Positions 55,321 through 64,000 of a stretch of DNA of 64,000 bases are shown in pieces. The stretch's first letter is position 1. Every line of letters begins with the position of its first letter. Under the pieces are notes generated by a model. That model was not told where the DNA came from, did not search any database, and worked only from the letters and a program-made list of their open reading frames with translations. The position numbers were made by a program, and so were the translations under genes. The stretch is from Flavobacteriales bacterium (GTDB lineage: Bacteria > Bacteroidota > Bacteroidia > Flavobacteriales_F > PHOS-HE28), in the NCBI GenBank assembly GCA_016703005.1, contig JADJCX010000006.1:124001-188000 (forward strand), in the 5' to 3' direction.

Positions 55321-56793
55321 TTATTCCCCGGCCCGCACAATACGCCGATCCACGAAGGCCCAAAGACCGAGGAACGTAAGGCCACCGTTCACAAGCAACG
55401 TCTCGAACCCCATTTGGTAACCACCGAGCAGAAACACGGAGTTATCGCGGAGGAAGTAGGTGATCACTGCGGCAGCAACACAGATGAACGGGACGAGCAC
55501 CTCGCGCGGCTTGCCCTTGCCGAACAAACCGAACGCGAACAATCCAAGCAAGGGTCCGTAGGTGATAGCCGCCAGGTCGAAGAGCGTCTTGACGATGGTG
55601 CCATCCTTGCGGGCGAAGAACCACATGATGCAGCCCATGAAGACGACCGCCATCAACAAGTGAACGGTTCGTCGCACGCGGCGCTGCTTGACTTCATCCC
55701 ATCCCCGATCGCGAATGCCGATGAGGTCGATGCAGGTGCTGGCGGTGAGGGCAGTGAGCGCACCATCGGCGCTTGGGAACAAGGCGCTGATGAGGCCTAC
55801 GATGAAGAGCAACCCGAGCCATGGTGGGAAGTGTTGCAGGGCCATCATTGGGAACAGGTCATCGCTCTTCTCTGGAGCAGCCAAGCCCATTTGCCCGGCC
55901 TTCAACCACAACAATGCGCCCAGCAACAGAAAGAGGATGTTGACTACGAGCAGGATCACACTGAAAACACGCATGTTCTTCTGCGCACCACCTACCGTGC
56001 GCACACTGAGGTTCTTCTGCATCATCTCCTGATCGAGACCGGTCATGACGATGGTGATGAACATGCCGCTGACCACTTGCTTGAGGAAGTAGCTGTTGCT
56101 CTTCCAGTCGAAGTTCCACACCTGCATCATACCGCTATCGCTCAGTGCGGTGCTCCAGCCCTCCATGCCTGTACTATTGACGATGTACACGATCGCGCCC
56201 AAAAGCGCTGCAAGCATGAACAGGGTTTGCAGGGTGTCCGTCCACACGATCGTCTTCACCCCGCCCTGCAACGTGTAGAGCACGATCATGAGCATCACTA
56301 CCGCTGCGGTGAGCCAGAACGGAATGCCGAGCGCTTCGAGGGTGAACACATGGATCACGTTCAGCACGACATAGATGCGCAACGTTGCACCCATGAGCCG
56401 ACTGAGGATGAACCATGACGCGCCCGTGCGGTAGCTGACCAACCCGAAACGCTCGCGCAGGTACCCATAGATGCTCGTCAGTTGCATGCGGTAGTACAAG
56501 GGCAACAGCACCCCGGCCACGATCCAATAGCCGATCGCAAAACCGATGACCAATTGCAGATAGCCCCAGTGACCCGCCTGCACCGCGCCCGGAACACTGA
56601 TGAAGGTGACCCCGCTGAGCGACGTGCCGATCATACCGAAGGCCACCACCCACCAGAGGCTCTTGCGCTCACCGCTGTAGAACGCATGTTCGCCTGCACC
56701 GCGGCTGGTGTACCATGCGATCCCGAGCAGCAACAGAAAATAGCCGAAGACGATGGAGAGGAGGAGAGTCGGACTCATGGCGCTAAAGAACAC
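55321..56793 (-). CDS. Sodium:solute symporter (SSS family)
   Basis: A 490-residue integral membrane protein with about 13 helices, the topology of Na+/solute symporters. The N-terminal LLGIAWYTSRGAGEHAFYSGERKSLWWVVAFGMIGTSLSGVTFISVPGAV (about 20-70) is the conserved SSS core, and the GLISALFPSADGALTALTASTCIDLIG region (about 330-360) contains the expected SADG motif of helix 8. The substrate is not determined; sialate, sugar, vitamin and amino-acid carriers all belong to the family. It starts 36 bases from the nucleotide cyclase gene on the same strand. Confidence 0.9.
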   Translation of the reverse strand: MFFSAMSPTLLLSIVFGYFLLLLGIAWYTSRGAGEHAFYSGERKSLWWVVAFGMIGTSLSGVTFISVPGAVQAGHWGYLQLVIGFAIGYWIVAGVLLPLYYRMQLTSIYGYLRERFGLVSYRTGASWFILSRLMGATLRIYVVLNVIHVFTLEALGIPFWLTAAVVMLMIVLYTLQGGVKTIVWTDTLQTLFMLAALLGAIVYIVNSTGMEGWSTALSDSGMMQVWNFDWKSNSYFLKQVVSGMFITIVMTGLDQEMMQKNLSVRTVGGAQKNMRVFSVILLVVNILFLLLGALLWLKAGQMGLAAPEKSDDLFPMMALQHFPPWLGLLFIVGLISALFPSADGALTALTASTCIDLIGIRDRGWDEVKQRRVRRTVHLLMAVVFMGCIMWFFARKDGTIVKTLFDLAAITYGPLLGLFAFGLFGKGKPREVLVPFICVAAAVITYFLRDNSVFLLGGYQMGFETLLVNGGLTFLGLWAFVDRRIVRAGE

Positions 56794-56829
56794 GCTCGGA
56801 GCAACGGTGGTAGGAGTCCCTGCCGCGTG

Positions 56830-57870
56830 TTATGAACGCACCCGCGTCACTCCATGCACGCGCACCTCTCTCCGCCTACCCTTCACCGGCAGGATCTGTT
56901 CGGGGCCGATCACAAAACGATCGCTTACGTCGCCCAAACGTTCCAGCAGTTCGGTGCTCACGAGCAACTGCTCGTTAAGATCCTTGCACAAGCCGAGCAT
57001 GCGGCTTACGGCGTTCATGACATCGCCACTATGATCGATGGCCCGCTTGATGTGACCGACCTGTGCGGTGATCACACGGCCGCCATGCACGGCTGCTCGG
57101 AACTTGGGCACCGCACCGAACTCATCCTTGAACGCCTGATCGTGTTCCGCGATACGGTCGGCGATATCGAAACATAGGTCGAGGCAATTGTGATGGCGTG
57201 CACCAGCGCGCATGGTCCACGTGAAGATCACTTCGTCGCCAACGTACTTGTGGATCTCGGCCTCATTGTGCAGCACGGCATCGCTCATCAGCGAGTGCGT
57301 GAAATTCAAGAAGCGGAAGTATCGCAGGTCGCCCATGCGTTCGGCCAGGGCCGTGCTGCCTTGCAGGTCCATAGTAAGAACGATGCGCTCGTGGGCCTTC
57401 GGCTTATCGTACCAACCAAGCAGCGAACCGAAAAGCATGCGCCTTCCGATGGCCTCTTCCAACTGCACAGCGACAATGGTGACCGATGTGATCACCAACA
57501 TGCGCAACATCAACAGGTAGAACGGTTGCATGCTGAAAACCTCGCCCATGCTGACACCGTCCCCTTGCAACCAAGGGAAGACCTTCTCGCGGCCCATGGC
57601 GAATGCCATGGCGATGATGCCGAAGGTGAGCACGTTCACCAACAACACTTTGCCCAGCAGCTGCAACGGAATGGGCAAGGCCCTGAACCGGCGGCCAAAG
57701 AGGAATTCTTCCAATATGCCGGTCCACAGCCCAAGCAAAACCCAGCCGAAGTGCCAAATGCGCAACGTTTCCCCTGCGAACAGCAATAGCACACCCGCTA
57801 TGGCACCCGCTAGCACAGCGTACTTCAGCAGCTTTCGCAGCTTGTAGCGGGTAATGTTCGTAAGCGCCAT
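56830..57870 (-). CDS. Membrane-anchored class III adenylate/guanylate cyclase
   Basis: A 346-residue protein with four predicted N-terminal membrane helices (about 16-35, 42-58, 72-92, 118-138) and a class III cyclase catalytic domain. The metal-binding Asp168 lies in IVLTMDLQGST and Asp212 in IHKYVGDEVIF. The later ...RAAVHGGRVITAQVGHIKRAIDHSGDVMNAVSRM has the transition-state Asn and nearby Arg region. The substrate-specifying residues cannot be assigned with certainty, so cAMP or cGMP production is open. It is divergent from the methyltransferase gene at 57944. Confidence 0.88.
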   Translation of the reverse strand: MALTNITRYKLRKLLKYAVLAGAIAGVLLLFAGETLRIWHFGWVLLGLWTGILEEFLFGRRFRALPIPLQLLGKVLLVNVLTFGIIAMAFAMGREKVFPWLQGDGVSMGEVFSMQPFYLLMLRMLVITSVTIVAVQLEEAIGRRMLFGSLLGWYDKPKAHERIVLTMDLQGSTALAERMGDLRYFRFLNFTHSLMSDAVLHNEAEIHKYVGDEVIFTWTMRAGARHHNCLDLCFDIADRIAEHDQAFKDEFGAVPKFRAAVHGGRVITAQVGHIKRAIDHSGDVMNAVSRMLGLCKDLNEQLLVSTELLERLGDVSDRFVIGPEQILPVKGRRREVRVHGVTRVRS

Positions 57871-57943
57871 GGAACGGGGCGCGAATGTAGCGGGGTCCTA
57901 TGCCGTCATCTTTGCGGCCCTGTTACCGCTTGCCCTAAAGGAC

Positions 57944-58624
57944 ATGAACCTGCTTTTGCGTGCATTGAGCTGGGTTTGGCCCATGCGTATAGCGCGGTAC
58001 AACGGCCGTAGCGGGAACCTCGATGTGTGCTTCCAATACGGCCGCAAAGTTCTGAACACGGCCAACGCGAACCAGAGTTTTGGCAGCCTGCATACCGTTT
58101 GGCAGCGTGCTTTCTCGGCGATCGGGTTGAAGAAAAAGAAGCCGGGGTCCATGCTGTTGCTCGGCCTTGGTGCGGGCAGCGCGGTGCGCATCCTCCGGAA
58201 AGAACTGCGCTGCGCAGCACCGATCACCGCTGTGGAAGCTGATCCAATGATGGAACGGATCGCGCGGGAACACTTCGGCCTGAATGATGTGCCGGGCGTC
58301 ACGGTGATCATCGCGGATGCATTCAACGTTCTTACAAGCCTGCCCGAGGCCTTTGACCTGGTGGTCGTGGACGTCTTCAACGATCATCTGATACCGGAGC
58401 AGTTGTCCGACCCCAAGCACCTGGGCCAATTGCTCGCCTTGACCAACCTCGGAGGGGACCTCCTCGTCAACACCATGGCCGTGGATGAAGCTTCAACCCG
58501 GCTGAGCGATGCGGTTCAGTTCGGCCTGCTCAGAAGCGGTGCGAAAGTCGAGGTGCTGAGACCAATGCCTGAGAACAGGGTGATGTGGGTTGTGGGGGGC
58601 GGTGAGACGAAACGACCGGTTTGA
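57944..58624 (+). CDS. Spermidine-synthase-like methyltransferase-fold protein
   Basis: A 226-residue SAM-fold protein similar to the catalytic half of polyamine synthases. It has LLLGLGAGSAVRIL (SAM/dcSAM loop), an acidic AVEADPMM (second-strand Glu-Ala-Asp), IADAFNVL and DLVVVDVFNDHLIPEQLS near 145-162. The start at 57944 is preferred; upstream codons of the frame overlap the cyclase gene's 5' end. Whether it makes a polyamine or methylates another small molecule cannot be told. 56 bases before the giant repeat gene. Confidence 0.75.
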   Translation: MNLLLRALSWVWPMRIARYNGRSGNLDVCFQYGRKVLNTANANQSFGSLHTVWQRAFSAIGLKKKKPGSMLLLGLGAGSAVRILRKELRCAAPITAVEADPMMERIAREHFGLNDVPGVTVIIADAFNVLTSLPEAFDLVVVDVFNDHLIPEQLSDPKHLGQLLALTNLGGDLLVNTMAVDEASTRLSDAVQFGLLRSGAKVEVLRPMPENRVMWVVGGGETKRPV

Positions 58625-58680
58625 GCGTCCTACTTTCGCTGGCACGTTTTCTGACCCCTGCCCGCGCCCTATTGTTCCCC

Positions 58681-61600
58681 ATGAACGGACGCTACCGAAC
58701 ACTCCTGACATCCATCCTATTGTGCGCATTGCACGAGGGGATCGCGCAGTGTTCGATCTCACTGGGTAACGATACAACGATCTGCCAAGGACAGAACGCG
58801 ACGCTACTTGGTCCGCCGGGCTACACCAACTACAGTTGGAGCAACGGAGCGGGCACGCAGAACATCACCGTAGGTGCTGCGGGTAACTATACATGCACTG
58901 TCAGCTACCCAACGGGGAATATTGTCACCAACGGCAACTTCAGCGCGGGCAATACCGGTTTCACCAACCAGTTCAATCTGGCCCTCAACATGCAGCCGGA
59001 GCCCACTTACAACGTTGGCGCGAATGCGAACTGGTATCACCCGCAATGGCAGGGAACCGGCAACGGCAACTTCCTCTTGATCAACGCCGGTTGGATGCAT
59101 GGCGGCTGGAACGCTTGGTGCCAGACCATCCCCGTTTGCCCGAACCAGACCTATACGCTCGTGCTGCGTGCCATGAGCGTGGCCACCCAAGGAGCACCCA
59201 TGCTCGATTGGGCGATAAATGGTGTTTCGCAGAACTACGCGATGCAGACCGCCGCAGCCCAAGGCTCATGGACGCTGTTCACCAACACCTGGACCAGCGG
59301 ACCGGGCCAGTTCAGCGCTGACTTCTGCATTCGGGTGGTAAGCGGCTGGGGTGTGGGCAACGACTTCGCCGTTGACGATATCAGCATCAGCAGCACCATT
59401 GTATTGAGCGACCAACAGCAGGTGTTCGTTACGCCGCTTCCTGTTGTGAACCTCGGCCTCGACCAACTGGCCTGCACCGGTGATCTGATAACATTGAACG
59501 CCACCACGCCCGGCGCCACGTATCTCTGGCAGGACGGTAGTACCAACCCCACCTTCAACGTTACTGGCGCAGGGATCTATGATGTGGACGTAACCGTGAA
59601 CGGCTGCACGGGCACCGACGCCATCCAGTTCTGGTACAATCCCTACCCCGCTCTCGACCTCGGAAACGACACCACGCTATGCGCAGGGCAGACGTTGCCG
59701 ATGAACATTTTCACCCCGGGCGCCACCTACCAATGGCAGAACGGAAGCGCGGCGCCGAGTTTCACGGCCACCGGACCGGGTACCTACGAGGTGGACCTTA
59801 CACTGAACGGCTGTGTTTCGCAGGACACGATCATGGTAGCCTACAACCCGCTACCCGTCGTAACACTGGGTAACGACACGACGCTTTGCGCCGGGGATCA
59901 GGTGCTGCTCGATGCGACCACGCCCGGTGGAGCATACGTCTGGCAGGACAACAGCACCGCAGCAACGTTCAACGTGACGGGTCCAGGCACTTACGATGTG
60001 GACGTTACGGTGAACGGATGCAGCGCGATCGATGCCGTTACCGTGACCTACAACCCGTTGCCAGCGTTCTATCTCGGCAACGACACTACCGTTTGTCCGG
60101 GTGAAGCAGTGACATGGGATGCGTCGGTCGCTGGGGCCACATATCTCTGGAACAACAACAGTACTGGCGCCACACTAACGACAGCTGCAGTCGGCACATC
60201 GAGCGTAACGGTGACGCTGAACGGCTGCTCCGCCTCGGATGCCGCAACGCTGAGCAACTTCAGTTTACAGACGGTGAACCTTGGACCCGATGTGATAGCG
60301 TGCGCCGGTTCACCAGCAACCATCGGTGTGTCCGTTCCGGGTGCCAGCTATCTGTGGAGCACTGGCCAATCCACCGACTCTATTTCCGTGGTTGCCACTG
60401 GCATGTATTGGGTTGAAGCAACGCTGAACGGCTGCGTGGTGCGCGATTCGGTGGAGGTCTCGTTAACACCACTCCCCCTCGTTGACCTTGGCCCGGACAC
60501 CAGCCTATGCGACGGCACACTCATCTGGCTGGATGCAGTGTTACCGAATGCCACGTACCTGTGGAACGATGGCAGTACTGGTGGTACCCTGAACGCCGGT
60601 GCTGGAACGTGGAGCGTGCAAGTCACTGCGAATGGTTGCATCAACAGCGATACGATCGGCATCGGATGGTTCGTCCCTCCTTTCATCGATCTGGGTGCGG
60701 ACACAACATTGTGCCCGGGCCAAACCACACTGCTTAACGCGAGCTACCCGGGGGCCGCTTACCTCTGGCAGGACGGAACTACTAACAGTACGCTTACGGC
60801 TTCGAGCCCGGGCAACTACAGTGTTCAAGTCACTGACATCTATGGCTGCACATATACTGACGACATCGACGTAACGTTCGCGAATCCACAGGCCATCTTT
60901 CTGGGCAATGACACCACGATCTGTGCAGGAGCACAACTGGCGTTGGACGCAACGATCCCTGGAGCAAGTTATCTATGGAGCACCGGTGTGACCAGTCCAT
61001 CGATCACAGTAAGTACCGCGAACAACTATTCGGTGGTGGTTACACAGGGTCAATGCACTGTGAGCGACGCGATAGTGGTTTCGATCGCACCGAACCCGAG
61101 CGTCACGCTTCCGAACGACACCACGCTCTGCGCCGGGGAAACACTGCTGCTCGACGCCACCACGCCGAACGTCACCTACACGTGGCAGAACGGAAGCGCT
61201 GCGGCGACGTTCCTGGTCAACACAGGCGGTAACTACAGCGTGACCGTTACCAACGCCGCCGGTTGCACCGACAGCGATGCTATCACGGTGAACTATGCCG
61301 TTGCCGGCAGCATCGACTTAGGGAACGACACCAGCTTTTGTACAGGTGGTAGTGTTGTACTGGACGCCACGCTCGTCGGCAGCACTTACACATGGAGCAC
61401 AGGAGCGACCAGCGCAACGATCACAGCGAACACCACGGGCACCTATTGGGTTGAAGCACTACAAGGCAACTGTTCAGTGACGGATACGATCGTTGTGACG
61501 GTAAACGCAAACCCGAGCGTCACGCTTCCGAACGACACCACGCTCTGCGCCGGGGAAACACTGCTGCTCGACGCCACCACGCCGAACGTCACCTACACGT

Positions 61601-63884
61601 GGCAGAACGGAAGCGCTGCGGCGACGTTCCTGGTCAACACAGGCGGCAATTACAGCGTAACCGTCACCAACGCTGCGGGCTGTGCTGATAGTGATGCCAT
61701 CACGGTGAACTATGCCATTGCCGGCAGCATCGACTTGGGTAACGACACCAGCTTCTGTACAGGTGGTAGTGTTGTGCTGGACGCCACGCTCGCCGGCAGC
61801 ACTTACACATGGAGCACTGGTGCGACCAGCGCAACGATCACAGCGAACACCACGGGCACCTATTGGGTTGAAGCACTACAAGGCAACTGTTCAGTGACGG
61901 ATACGATCGTTGTGACGGTAAACGCAAACCCGAGCGTCACGCTTCCGAACGACACCACGCTCTGCGCCGGGGAAACACTGCTGCTCGACGCCACCACGCC
62001 GAACGTCACCTACACGTGGCAGAACGGAAGCGCTGCGGCGACGTTCCTGGTCAACACAGGCGGTAACTACAGCGTGACCGTTACCAACGCCGCCGGTTGC
62101 ACCGACAGCGATGCTATCACGGTGAACTATGCCGTTGCCGGCAGCATCGACTTAGGGAACGACACCAGCTTTTGTGCAGGTGGCGGTGTTCTGTTGGACG
62201 CCACGCTCGCCGGCAGCACTTACACATGGAGCACTGGTGCGACCAACGCGACGATCACAGCGAACACCACGGGCACCTATTGGGTTGAAGCACTACAAGG
62301 CAACTGCTCCGTGACGGATACGATCGTTGTGACGGTAAACGCAAACCCGAGCGTCACGCTTCCGAACGACACCACGCTCTGCGCCGGGAAACACTGCTGC
62401 TCGACGCCACCACGCCGAACGTCACCTACACGTGGCAGAACGGAAGCGCTGCGGCGACGTTCCTGGTCAACACAGGCGGCAATTACAGCGTAACCGTCAC
62501 CAACGCTGCGGGCTGTGCTGATAGTGATGCCATCACGGTGAACTATGCCATTGCCGGCAGCATCGACTTGGGTAACGACACCAGCTTCTGTACAGGTGGT
62601 AGTGTTGTGCTGGACGCCACGCTCGTCGGCAGCACTTACACATGGAGCACAGGGGCGACCAGCGCAACGATCACGGCCAACGCATCGGGGACATACTGGG
62701 TGGAAGCTCTTCAAGGCAATTGCACAGTATCCGATACGATCGATATTTCCGTCAACGCCAACCCCAGCGTAACGCTCCCTAACGACACTACGCTGTGTAC
62801 AGGCTCAGTCCTGCTCCTCGACGCGACCACCTCCGGCGTCGCCTACGAATGGCAGAACGGAAGTACCGCCGCGACCTTTCTCGTTAACACCGCAGGGAGC
62901 TACGGCGTTACCGTTACCGACGGGAATGGTTGTGTGGATAATGATGGTCTTGTGGTCAACTACTTCACCCCAGGGTCGGTGGATCTCGGCGTGGACACGG
63001 CCATCTGCCCCGGCGGCATCATGTTGTTATCCGTATCGCTACCCGGTGCAGCCTACCTCTGGAGCACCGGGGCGACCACCAACTCGATCACGGTGAGCGC
63101 CGCCGGTTCATATTGGGTGCAAGCCGGAGCGCCCGGTTGCCTGAGTTCCGATACGATCGGGATCGCAGCGGTTCCGCTGGTTCAACCGGACCTCGGGGCG
63201 GATGTATCAGCATGCTCCGGCGACACGGTCCAACTCAGTGTGATCACGGGTGGCGCAAGCGTGCTCTGGAGCGATGGTAGCACCGGCAATGCAACGAGTA
63301 CCACCGCAACGGGTACCGTCAGCGTCCAGCTGACCATGGATGGATGCACCACTTCCGATGAAGTGGATGTGGAATTCATTCCGTTCATGGATAGTTTGAG
63401 CATCGGTCCTGATGTAGCGCATTGCCCCGGGGAGCCGCTACAATTGACTGCACCGATATCAGGCGTTACATACGATTGGAGCACCGGACAAGTCTCCCCA
63501 ACGATCACCATCACCGAACTCGGAACCTACTGGGTGGAAGTGACCGGCTCCTGCGTAAGCGCCATTGACACCATCGTGATCACGCTGGGCGATTGTGGCC
63601 TGTTCGTCCATGTGCCGAACACTTTCACTCCCGATGGCGATGGCACGAACGAATCATTTGCGGCGATCGTTACCGGGGAGTTCATTGAGTACACGTTCAC
63701 CGTGTTCGACCGCTGGGGCGAACCGATCTGGAAGACCAGTGATACCGGTGCATCATGGAACGGTGAATATGGAGGTACCCAAGCCCCGGATGGCGTTTAC
63801 ACCTGGACCATCCACTACAAAGCGACAACACCCGCCGGCATCAAGCAGGAGCGCTTGATCGGCCACGTTACGCTTCTTCGATAG
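58681..63884 (+). CDS. Giant Ig-like repeat surface protein with gliding-associated/T9SS type B-like C-terminus, one frameshift
   Basis: About 1,735 residues if corrected. The signal peptide (MNGRYRTLLTSILLCALHEGIAQ) is followed by about 21 Ig-like modules of roughly 70 residues, each opening with a (V/I/L)xLGNDTTxC-like strand and containing an aromatic YxWxxGS/TGAT turn. Between module 1 and the rest lies an inserted carbohydrate-binding-like domain (NGNFSAGNTGFTNQF...VDDISISS, about 80-245). The final 95 residues (VPNTFTPDGDGTNESF...FDRWGEPIWKT...GVYTWTIHYK...) are the gliding-associated C-terminal domain. The frame shifts at 62386-62388, where three G stand where the three sister repeats have four, so a missing G is likely. 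Probably a cell-surface adhesin or SprB-like filament. Confidence 0.88.
61093..62759 (+). repeat. Four tandem 417-bp repeats in the surface protein gene
   Basis: Unit starts are at 61093, 61510, 61927 and 62344, each 417 bases (139 codons) apart; the fourth spans 416 because one G is missing at 62386-62388. Each unit encodes one pair of Ig-like modules (VTLPNDTTLC... then IDLGNDTSFC...). Copies differ by few bases, so duplication is recent or homogenised by recombination. Copy number may vary among cells and be mis-assembled. Confidence 0.9.
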
Positions 63885-63889
63885 CCGGT

Positions 63890-64000
63890 TCAACGCGCTG
63901 CGTCGAAGCCTTCTTCCTTCCAGATCGTCTTGACTTCCGGTAAGCGGATATATGCGAAGCGTTGGTTGCGCTCAACCTTCACAACACCCATTTCAAGTAA
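63890..64000 (-). CDS. 3' end of an unidentified gene
   Basis: A minus-strand frame, open at the window edge, encodes 36 residues (ending RFAYIRLPEVKTIWKEEGFDAAR) and stops at 63890-63892, 5 bases after the stop of the repeat protein. The composition looks coding, but the protein family is not recognised from this short piece. Confidence 0.5.
   Translation of the reverse strand, partial: LLEMGVVKVERNQRFAYIRLPEVKTIWKEEGFDAAR

Noticed and set aside
61093..62759. Tandem repeats that could suggest a CRISPR array or a satellite
   Set aside because: The repeats are 417 bp long, coding, and have no spacers. They encode Ig-like modules of the surface protein.

Overview
The window looks like chromosome of a GC-rich (high-50s % by eye) member of the Bacteroidota, probably a Flavobacteriales-type lineage. 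The evidence is several secreted proteins ending in type IX secretion (T9SS) type A sorting domains (7818-8723, 8799-11790, 15953-18184, 37457-38632, 38646-39800), one very large repeat protein ending in a gliding-associated, type B-like domain (58681-63884), a GWxTD-domain protein, a DUF6913-like gene between ligA and dapA, a Bacteroidota-style GreA/GreB factor, and many single-Cys lipoproteins. No phage, plasmid, IS element or CRISPR array is visible.

Layout. 1-7.6 kb is housekeeping: the 3' part of dnaN, a META/HslJ-domain protein, a rhomboid protease, a c-type cytochrome facing a DnaQ-like exonuclease, then dapA, DUF6913-like, ligA and prmC on the minus strand. 7.8-18.9 kb alternates secreted proteins (LamG, M36 metalloprotease, GWxTD, large T9SS cargo) with an MBL-fold hydrolase, tRNA-Ser(UGA), a broken glycosyltransferase and aroQ. 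19-24.2 kb is a plus-strand run: mtaB, lgt, an inositol-monophosphatase-like gene, a DUF4406-like gene, a GNAT acetyltransferase and a DNA alkylation repair (HEAT-like) protein, several of them overlapping. DinB-like, ankyrin and FtsX/MacB-type permease genes follow on the minus strand. 27.8-33.8 kb is a complete RND efflux operon (MarR, adaptor, inner-membrane pump, TolC). 33.8-39.8 kb is accessory: small lipoproteins, Hsp20, GreA/GreB-like, proline-rich and hydrophilic small proteins, an esterase and another T9SS protein. 39.9-51.1 kb is transport-rich: a second FtsX-type permease, a five-gene type I-like export operon (ABC, HlyD, TolC, CutA-like, TPR) facing a divergent TetR regulator, and a MacA/MacB-like adaptor-ATPase pair whose ATPase is broken. 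51.3-58.6 kb holds an alpha/beta hydrolase, an OsmC-like protein, two tandem paralogous lipoproteins, a Na+:solute symporter, a membrane-anchored nucleotide cyclase and a spermidine-synthase-like methyltransferase. The window ends with a roughly 1,735-residue Ig-like repeat protein containing four near-identical 417-bp tandem units, then the 3' tip of a minus-strand gene.

The most striking property is the number of damaged genes. Four loci look as if internal blocks are missing: ligA lacks the invariant RGEV segment, a DnaQ-type exonuclease and a cytochrome c run into each other tail to tail, a GT2 glycosyltransferase lacks its middle, and a MacB-like ATPase lacks its signature and Walker B. 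Others (M36 protease, MarR, FtsX permease, second lipoprotein, giant repeat protein) carry one- or two-base shifts, several of them at G/C runs. The small shifts look like consensus errors typical of long-read assemblies. The block losses may be assembly collapses or real deletions, and read-level data would decide. I did not find a convincing wholly new system. The best leads are the five-gene exporter operon with a CutA-like member and a non-canonical ABC ATPase, and the giant repeat adhesin.
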